In this document: positions 6,047 to 11,271 of the stretch, piece after piece
Layout: the number at the start of each line of letters is the position of its first letter
How positions within the stretch are numbered: position 1 is the first letter of the stretch
Assembly: GCA_003170875.1 (NCBI GenBank)
Contig: PMYJ01000088.1
Span: 1 to 11,271 of the forward strand
Reading direction: 5' to 3'
DNA: 11,271 nt
From: Candidatus Dormiibacterota bacterium
GTDB taxonomy: Bacteria; Chloroflexota; Dormibacteria; Aeolococcales; Aeolococcaceae
Notes under the pieces: generated by a model
What the model saw: the letters and a program-made list of their open reading frames with translations, nothing else
What the model was told of the DNA's origin: nothing
The model's database searches: none
Position numbers and translations under genes: made by a program

Positions 6047-7003
6047 ATGTCGGCACGGGTGCGCGACCTCGTCAACCGGCTGGTCGAGTGCGTCGGCACC
6101 GTGATAGTCGGCAAGGATGCCGAGATCGAGCTGTGCGTCCTCGCGCTTCTCTGCCGGGGCCACATCCTCATCGAGGACGTCCCCGGCGTGGGCAAGACCA
6201 TGCTCGCCAAGGCACTCGCCCGGGCCAGCGGCTGCTCCTTCGAACGGGTGCAGTTCACTCCCGATCTCCTCCCCGGCGACGTTACCGGGGTCTCGATCTA
6301 CGACCCGCGCACGACCGGCTTCGAGTTCCGCCGGGGCCCGGTGTTCACCCAGGTGCTGCTCGCCGACGAGATCAACCGGGCCTCCCCGAAGACCCAGTCG
6401 GCGTTGCTTGAGGCGATGGAGGAGGACCAGGTCACGGTGGACGGTCAGACCCACCGTCTTCCCGAGCCCTTCATCGTCCTCGCCACCCAGAATCCCATCG
6501 AGCTGGGGGGCACCTTCCCGCTCCCCGAGGCCCAGGTGGACCGCTTCCTCTTCAAGGTGGACCTCGGTTACCTGCCCCTCGACGACGAGGTGGCGATGCT
6601 GGACCGCTTCCAGACCTCCTCGCCGCTCGACGATCTGCTCGCCGTCACCAGCCCTGCGGAGCTCGCCGAGTGCCAGGTCGCCTGCGCCGAGGTGTACTGC
6701 GACCCGGGACTCAAGGAGTACTGCGTGCGGCTCGTCCAGCGGACCCGCCAGCACCCTGACGTCGCTCTCGGGGCATCGCCCCGGGGCAGCCTCGGTCTGC
6801 TCCATTCGGCCCAGGCCAGAGCCGCATCGGAGGGTCGCGACTTCGTCCTTCCCGACGACCTCAAGGGACTGGCGGCGGGGGTGCTCACCCACCGGGTGAT
6901 CCTCACGCCGAACGCGGAGCTCCGTGGAGTTACCGCCTCCAGCGTCATCGATGAGATCCTCGCCGCTGAGGTCGTCCCCACGGCGAAACAGCGGTTGGCA
7001 TGA
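6047..7003 (+). CDS. MoxR family AAA+ ATPase
   Basis: MoxR ATPases act as chaperones or assembly factors for partner proteins, typically those with VWA-like folds such as DUF58 proteins. The 318 residues fit the family. Walker A is DVPGVGKT (44-51), Walker B is VLLADEINRA (103-112) with catalytic D107/E108, sensor 1 is ATQNP (146-150), the arginine-finger region is EAQVDRF (161-167), and the C-terminal lid includes SPRGS, the sensor 2 region. FTPDLLPGDVTG (70-81), conserved in the MoxR group, is also present. The start at 6047 is fixed by GGGAGGA 7 nt upstream. The stop overlaps the DUF58 start as ATGA (7000-7003), showing tight coupling. The order moxR, DUF58, transglutaminase is a recurrent operon in actinobacteria and pseudomonads. 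Confidence 0.93.
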   Translation: MSARVRDLVNRLVECVGTVIVGKDAEIELCVLALLCRGHILIEDVPGVGKTMLAKALARASGCSFERVQFTPDLLPGDVTGVSIYDPRTTGFEFRRGPVFTQVLLADEINRASPKTQSALLEAMEEDQVTVDGQTHRLPEPFIVLATQNPIELGGTFPLPEAQVDRFLFKVDLGYLPLDDEVAMLDRFQTSSPLDDLLAVTSPAELAECQVACAEVYCDPGLKEYCVRLVQRTRQHPDVALGASPRGSLGLLHSAQARAASEGRDFVLPDDLKGLAAGVLTHRVILTPNAELRGVTASSVIDEILAAEVVPTAKQRLA

Positions 7004-8199
7004 GCAGCCGGGCGCCCCTCCTCGCCGTTCTCGTCGTCCTCAGCTTCTTCGCCGGCATCACCGGGGTCCAGCTCGCCTACACCCTCGCCTACGTCTTGCT
7101 GCTGCTCCTCGTCGTTGCCTGGGTGTGGTCCCAGATCCTCGCTCGGCGCCTGGAGGTCCACCGGCAGACCCCCGAGGGGGCGCACATGGTGGGGGAGGCG
7201 TTCACCGAGCGATTCACCCTCCGCAACCGGAGTGTCCTGACCCTCCCCTACTGCGAGGTCCACGACCGGACCCGGATGCCGGGGTACACACCGGGTCGTG
7301 CCTGCGCCCTCAATCCGGGCGGGGCCGTGGCCTGGACGGCTCGAGGGGTCTTCACCCAGCGCGGGAAGCTGGCCTTCGGGCCCCTGGAGATCCGCCTCGG
7401 CGACCCCTTTGGCCTCTTCCCCAAGACGGTGCGAGTCGCCGAAGGCGGCAGCGTGACCGTCTACCCGGCCATCCACCAGGTCGACGCGGTGCTCCGCCCC
7501 GTCTGGACGGGCGGCTCCTTCGGCGACGTCCCCCACGGCCGCGGGCTCGACGTTCCCCCCGACATCTCCTCGGTCCGTGATCACTCTCCGGACGACGGCC
7601 TGAGCCGCATCCACTGGCCGTCCACCGCGCGGGCCGGGCGGCTGATCAGCCGCCTCTACGAATCGCAGCAGAGTTCGGACGTGATGGTCATCCTCGACCT
7701 GAGCCGCGGCATCCATTTCGGGGAGGCCCCCGAGTCGACGCTCGAATACGCCGTGTCATTGACCGCCTCGATCTGCCACGCGGCTCTCGCACGCGGCCAG
7801 GCGGTGGGATTGGTCACCAACGACCGGCTGGGCACCGCCATCGGGCCCGGTCGGGGCGATACCCAGCGGCTGCGGATCCTCGAGTTCCTCGCCACCGCTC
7901 AGGACTCGGGGCGTCGCGGGATCGCGGCCACGATCGCCGCCCACGGCCGCGGCTGGCAGGGTCGGGGTGGGCTCATCGTGGTGACCAGCGACAGGGAGTC
8001 CGACTGGGTGGAGGCCCTGGTCGAGGTGGGAGCCCGCGGGCAGCGGCACCTCGCCGTCTTGGTCGATCCGACCAGCTTCGGAGCATCGGGTCCGCCCATG
8101 CGGGTCGGCGCCGCCTGGCGGCTGGCCCTCGACTGGTGGATCGTGCGTCGAGGTGACGCCCTCTCGGCATCCCGTCGCTCCCGCGCGGCGGGGATGTGA
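7000..8199 (+). CDS. DUF58 domain membrane protein
   Basis: The 399-residue protein has two hydrophobic segments at the N-terminus (about 6-22 and 25-45), a beta-rich middle region, and the DUF58 signature VRDHSPDDGLSRIHWPSTAR (192-211), matching the family pattern R-x-Y-x-x-G-D-x-x-R-x-IHW-x-x-SAR. A VWA-like region follows, starting VMVILDLSRG (228-237) and continuing to LIVVTSD (325-331). The metal-site motif DxSxS is read here as DLSRG (233-237), with Gly at the last Ser position, so metal binding may be altered. DUF58 proteins are usually encoded beside MoxR and are thought to be its partner; the cellular role is unproven. The gene overlaps moxR by 4 nt and is followed after 32 nt by the transglutaminase gene. 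Confidence 0.9.
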   Translation: MSSRAPLLAVLVVLSFFAGITGVQLAYTLAYVLLLLLVVAWVWSQILARRLEVHRQTPEGAHMVGEAFTERFTLRNRSVLTLPYCEVHDRTRMPGYTPGRACALNPGGAVAWTARGVFTQRGKLAFGPLEIRLGDPFGLFPKTVRVAEGGSVTVYPAIHQVDAVLRPVWTGGSFGDVPHGRGLDVPPDISSVRDHSPDDGLSRIHWPSTARAGRLISRLYESQQSSDVMVILDLSRGIHFGEAPESTLEYAVSLTASICHAALARGQAVGLVTNDRLGTAIGPGRGDTQRLRILEFLATAQDSGRRGIAATIAAHGRGWQGRGGLIVVTSDRESDWVEALVEVGARGQRHLAVLVDPTSFGASGPPMRVGAAWRLALDWWIVRRGDALSASRRSRAAGM

Positions 8200-8231
8200 G
8201 CGAGCGGCGGCGGAGCTGAGCTGACGGCCCC

Positions 8232-10757
8232 ATGAAGAGCTTCGGGTCCGGTACCGCTCCCGGCGGGCGCCTGATCGAGGCCGTGGCCGGTCCGGCCGCG
8301 CAGCCGGCCGGGGCGCGGCCCGATCTTGTCCGTGACCGGAGGGGCGCGAGGGACGGGTCCCACGGCCGCCCCGAGGTGCTCGTCCCGGCGACGACCGCGC
8401 CGGTGGCGCTCGCCGGGATCGGTGCCTACGTCATCGCCATCGGTCTCATCCTCGCGACCACCGCCGCGGTGCTCGCCGGCGGCTGGATCGGGAGCGCCCA
8501 GGCAACCCTGCTGGTTGCTGTCGTGGCCGTCCTCGAGGCCGTCCTCCTGGGGCGCTCGGGCATCGGCCGGCTCGCCGCGCTTGGGCTCGCGATCCCCCTC
8601 TGCGCCGCCGTCGTCGTCCCCACGACGATCGGACTGCTGCCGGCCTCGGTGAGCCACCTCGGGTTCCAGCACACCGTCGGCGAATACATCGTCCAGGCCT
8701 TCGGCGGGCTGCTGGCCACCGGCCCCGACTACTACATCCAGTGGGCCTTCATGGTCGGGCTCTCGACGATCATCTGGGCCTGCGGGTACTGGTTGGGCTG
8801 GGTGGCGTTCCGGGAGCGGCGCGGGGTCCTCGCCGTCCTGCCCGCCGTCGTGATCCTCGGGGTGAACGTGCTCAACGCACCGTCGATCACCATCAGCGCG
8901 GGGCCGGGGTCGTCGATCGGGCTGGCCGAGACCCTGGCGTTGCTCGCCGCCCTCCTCGTCATCGGCCTCGCACAGCTCAGCTCGCTGGCGTTCCAGTGGC
9001 GGGGCCGGCGGATCCCGACCCTGCAGGGCTTGCAGGGACGCTTCATCACCTCCCTGGCCGTGGCCTCCGTCGGCGTGGTCGCCGCCGGCCTCCTGATCCC
9101 GCCGCTCACCTCCACCGACATCGCGGACTCGCTCTTCCACGGGTCGGGCAGGGGCCTGGGAGGCAGCGACGCGGGCGGGCTCGCCACGGTCGGGTTCAAC
9201 CCGGTGGTGGAGCCGGGTGGTGACCTGGTCAACAGGCCCACACCCGTCCTCACCTACTACACCGATCAGGGCCCCGAGGCCTACCTCCAGGTGGTCGACG
9301 ACACCGTCTTCAGCGAGGGCAATTGGATTCCGCAGTTCGACACCGCCATCGAGCAGACGATCTCCGCCGGATCGATCCCCCGCGACCCCAGCGCGCTGGG
9401 AGGGTCCCGCTCCACGGCCACCGCCCACATCGGCTTCTCGAACTCCGCCGGCGCCGCGACCGGGGAGCCCGGCGGGAGCCTCGGCCTCTTCCCCGGCGAC
9501 CCGACCTCGATCAGCCTCGCCGGTACCGTCATCGGCGATGTCGCACTCGGTGCGGCGACTCCAGCGCCCACGGCGCCGCCGCCACCCGGGTACCAGTGCG
9601 TCGGGAACACCTGCGTCTCCGGCTCGACCCTCCTCCCCACCTTCCTGGACGTCGACGAGGTCGACATCAGGTCGGGGACGATCGACAGTCTCGAGACGTC
9701 GGGCTCGGTGAGCACCGCGACCGTCGCCGAGCTCGAGAGTGCCGGGACGGACTATCCGTCCTGGGTGCGGAGCGACGCCGAGGCGATCCTGGACAAGGGA
9801 GCCTCCGCCGAGGACGTCTCCCAGGCCGACGCCATCTTGGCCCTCGCCCGCCAGTGGACCCAGGGGACGACCAGCCCGTACGACGCGGCGACCGCGATCG
9901 AGACCCACCTCCGCAGCGGCGAATTCGCCTACAGCCTGGATCCCCCGAAGACCCCGAGTGGTGAGTGGCCGATCGTCTACTTCCTCGACAAAAGTCACGA
10001 GGGCTACTGCCAGTACTACGCGAGCGCGATGGGCGCGATGCTGCGCAGCCTCGGCATCCCCACCATGCTGGTGAGCGGCTACGGACCGGGTACCGCGACC
10101 GGCCGTACCGCCGCCGCGCACCAGCCCATCTTCCAGGTGACCAGCACCGACGCCCACGTCTGGGTAGAGGCGTATTTCCCCGGCTACGGCTGGATCCCCT
10201 TCGAGCCCACCCCGCAGTCGTCGTTCGGCGGCTACCTCCCCTTCGCCCGCGGCGGCCCGACCGCGACCCCGAGTTCCGCGGGCGTCCCGAGCGCGACCCC
10301 GCGTGCCGCCCGGCCCACCCCGCCACCGGTCACCTCCTCGACCGCCTCCACCTCTGCCGGCGGCCCCCCCGCCTGGCTCCTCGGCTTCCCCGCCGCGCTG
10401 GTGCTGGTGGCCGTCCTGGCCCTCGTCGCGCTCCGATGGTGGCGGCGACCCCGCTCCCTGGCCGGCGTCTGGCGCCGCCTCGCCCTGGCCGCGCGCATGT
10501 CAGGGGTCCGGCACGACGAAGCCGAAACCCGGAGCGCTTTCGCCGGCCGGCTGTCGCGCGCTCTCGGCGGGAGCGGTCCACCCCTGCTCGGAACGGAGCT
10601 GGGGACGGTTGCCGCGGTCAGCGGCAAGGCGGAGTTCTCCCCGGACGGCCTGGCCGACCCCGATCACCGCCTCTGGCGGGACACCTGGGCGTCGCTCGCC
10701 CCCGCCCTGACCCGGCTGCTGCGTCGCCGGCTGTTGCGCCGCCGGGCGGCGGTCTGA
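8232..10757 (+). CDS. TgpA-like membrane transglutaminase (DUF3488/transglutaminase core)
   Basis: The 841-residue protein has a polar N-terminus (1-50), about six to seven hydrophobic segments (between 55 and 292) like the DUF3488/TgpA N-terminal domain, a large extracytoplasmic region, a C-terminal membrane segment (about 714-735) and a basic cytoplasmic tail. The transglutaminase core carries the catalytic Cys in EGYCQYYASAMGAMLRSLGIP (C593), the His in DAHVWVEAYFPGYGW (H642), and FEPTP (657-661), where Glu658 occupies the place of the usual third-residue Asp. Pro/Thr/Ser-rich linkers lie at about 441-452 and 676-711; a close Cys pair (C456, C461) lies in the outer region before the core. 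Such proteins are thought to crosslink or cleave envelope proteins outside the membrane. ATG 8232 lacks a good ribosome binding site; GTG 8376 is a possible alternative start. It completes the moxR-DUF58 operon. Confidence 0.92.
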   Translation: MKSFGSGTAPGGRLIEAVAGPAAQPAGARPDLVRDRRGARDGSHGRPEVLVPATTAPVALAGIGAYVIAIGLILATTAAVLAGGWIGSAQATLLVAVVAVLEAVLLGRSGIGRLAALGLAIPLCAAVVVPTTIGLLPASVSHLGFQHTVGEYIVQAFGGLLATGPDYYIQWAFMVGLSTIIWACGYWLGWVAFRERRGVLAVLPAVVILGVNVLNAPSITISAGPGSSIGLAETLALLAALLVIGLAQLSSLAFQWRGRRIPTLQGLQGRFITSLAVASVGVVAAGLLIPPLTSTDIADSLFHGSGRGLGGSDAGGLATVGFNPVVEPGGDLVNRPTPVLTYYTDQGPEAYLQVVDDTVFSEGNWIPQFDTAIEQTISAGSIPRDPSALGGSRSTATAHIGFSNSAGAATGEPGGSLGLFPGDPTSISLAGTVIGDVALGAATPAPTAPPPPGYQCVGNTCVSGSTLLPTFLDVDEVDIRSGTIDSLETSGSVSTATVAELESAGTDYPSWVRSDAEAILDKGASAEDVSQADAILALARQWTQGTTSPYDAATAIETHLRSGEFAYSLDPPKTPSGEWPIVYFLDKSHEGYCQYYASAMGAMLRSLGIPTMLVSGYGPGTATGRTAAAHQPIFQVTSTDAHVWVEAYFPGYGWIPFEPTPQSSFGGYLPFARGGPTATPSSAGVPSATPRAARPTPPPVTSSTASTSAGGPPAWLLGFPAALVLVAVLALVALRWWRRPRSLAGVWRRLALAARMSGVRHDEAETRSAFAGRLSRALGGSGPPLLGTELGTVAAVSGKAEFSPDGLADPDHRLWRDTWASLAPALTRLLRRRLLRRRAAV

Positions 10758-10815
10758 GCGACGTCTCCCACGAGGTTGGCCATACCCTCGCGGTCTGAGC
10801 CGCTCGCCGACCGTC

Positions 10816-11271
10816 CTACGCGCTCAGCTCCAGCGTCAGCAGGTCGTGGGCGATCAATGCCCCGGGGACCGACACGCGCCCCGAGAGGTGATTGAGGACG
10901 AATCGGACCTTCGGGTGCTCGCGGATCAGCTCCGCCACCTCGTCGCGCCAGAGGTGACCGCCGCCCACCGGGCCGTCCACCCCGGAGCACTCGCAGACCA
11001 ATACGTCGACCTCACCGGCCAGACGGCGCAGCCCGGCGCAGAGCGTGGTGTCGCCGGTGAAGCCGACGCGGAGCCCGCCCCGGGTCACCGAGTACGCGAG
11101 CGAGGGGCAGGTGCTGTGCACGACCGCGTGGCTGCGCACCCGGCTGCCACCGATCTCGACGTCGCTGCCGTCCTGGAGGACCAGGTAGCGCGGCGCCACC
11201 ACCTCCTCGACCCGGCGCTGGGTGGATCCGCCGAAGCCGGCGACGGTGAGGCGCCGGACCAGCTCGCGGGT
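10816..11271 (-). CDS. Metallo-beta-lactamase-fold hydrolase, 5' end beyond the window
   Basis: The visible 151 residues are the C-terminal part of an RNase Z-like or lactamase_B_2-type metallohydrolase; the reading frame is open to the window edge, so the start and the HxHxDH motif lie outside. Seen features are HAVVHS followed by CPSLAYSVT (third metal-binding region, typical of the RNase Z group), VGFTGDTTLC with the metal-bridging Asp of the GDT motif, DVLVCECSG with a Glu and downstream HL, and VLNHLSGRV near the end, whose His corresponds to the last metal ligand. It is convergent with the transglutaminase gene, with a 58-bp gap. Substrate cannot be told from this part; cyclic-nucleotide phosphodiesterase, RNase Z-like or general esterase activities are all possible. 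GTG 11202 is an internal possible start but would delete half of the fold. Confidence 0.8.
   Translation of the reverse strand, partial: TRELVRRLTVAGFGGSTQRRVEEVVAPRYLVLQDGSDVEIGGSRVRSHAVVHSTCPSLAYSVTRGGLRVGFTGDTTLCAGLRRLAGEVDVLVCECSGVDGPVGGGHLWRDEVAELIREHPKVRFVLNHLSGRVSVPGALIAHDLLTLELSA

Noticed and set aside
7899..10157. Minus-strand open frame of 752 codons
   Set aside because: It is antisense to DUF58 and the transglutaminase. Its translation is dominated by Gly, Arg, Asp and Glu with no membrane segments or motifs, as expected from the complement of high-GC coding sequence.
10758..10815. Possible terminator between the convergent transglutaminase and hydrolase genes
   Set aside because: Only short imperfect pairings are seen (for example CGAGG with CCTCG), and there is no T-tract on either strand, so no terminator is claimed.

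Overview
The window is very GC-rich bacterial DNA, about 70% G+C by eye, with C or G at almost every third codon position, tight gene packing and frequent ATGA-type overlaps. The gene set points to a high-GC Gram-positive-like soil or terrestrial lineage: a MoxR/DUF58/transglutaminase operon, a BldC/excisionase-like small HTH protein, and a VKOR paired with a DUF929 protein. Actinobacteriota, Chloroflexota or Dormibacterota-like bacteria would all fit. The phylum is an inference; no rRNA or other taxonomic marker is present.

Layout. Positions 1-1874 (minus) hold arginyl-tRNA synthetase, complete except for its last residue or so. It is divergent from galU (1989-2843, plus), across a 114-bp gap. 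galU overlaps by 4 nt a small membrane-anchored protein (2840-3232, plus) whose tail is Pro/Thr-rich and then 13 Ser-Ala units. Converging on this pair is a minus-strand set read from about 5.8 kb down to 3.3 kb: a 78-residue HTH protein, CoaE, a VKOR family membrane oxidoreductase that overlaps coaE by 4 nt, and a membrane-anchored thioredoxin-like DUF929 protein that starts 2 nt after the VKOR stop. A 259-bp divergent control region (5788-6046) separates this set from a plus-strand operon: MoxR AAA+ ATPase, DUF58 protein and a TgpA-like transglutaminase of 841 residues. The window closes with a convergent, partial metallo-beta-lactamase-fold hydrolase (10816-11271, minus).

How the genes may work together. 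VKOR and DUF929 look like an oxidative-folding pair: VKOR would pass electrons to quinone and DUF929 would be its extracytoplasmic CxxC partner. The MoxR/DUF58/transglutaminase trio is a recurrent module in which the ATPase and the DUF58 protein are thought to assist assembly or activity of the membrane-bound transglutaminase. Several exported proteins here carry cysteines outside the membrane, including the transglutaminase active-site Cys and a nearby Cys pair, so the two modules could be linked functionally; that link is inference. The HTH gene lies exactly between the modules and has a perfect 8-bp inverted repeat just upstream of its ribosome binding site, making it the obvious candidate local regulator.

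I see no CRISPR array, insertion sequence, tRNA, rRNA or phage gene. No gene-free stretch exceeds 260 bp.
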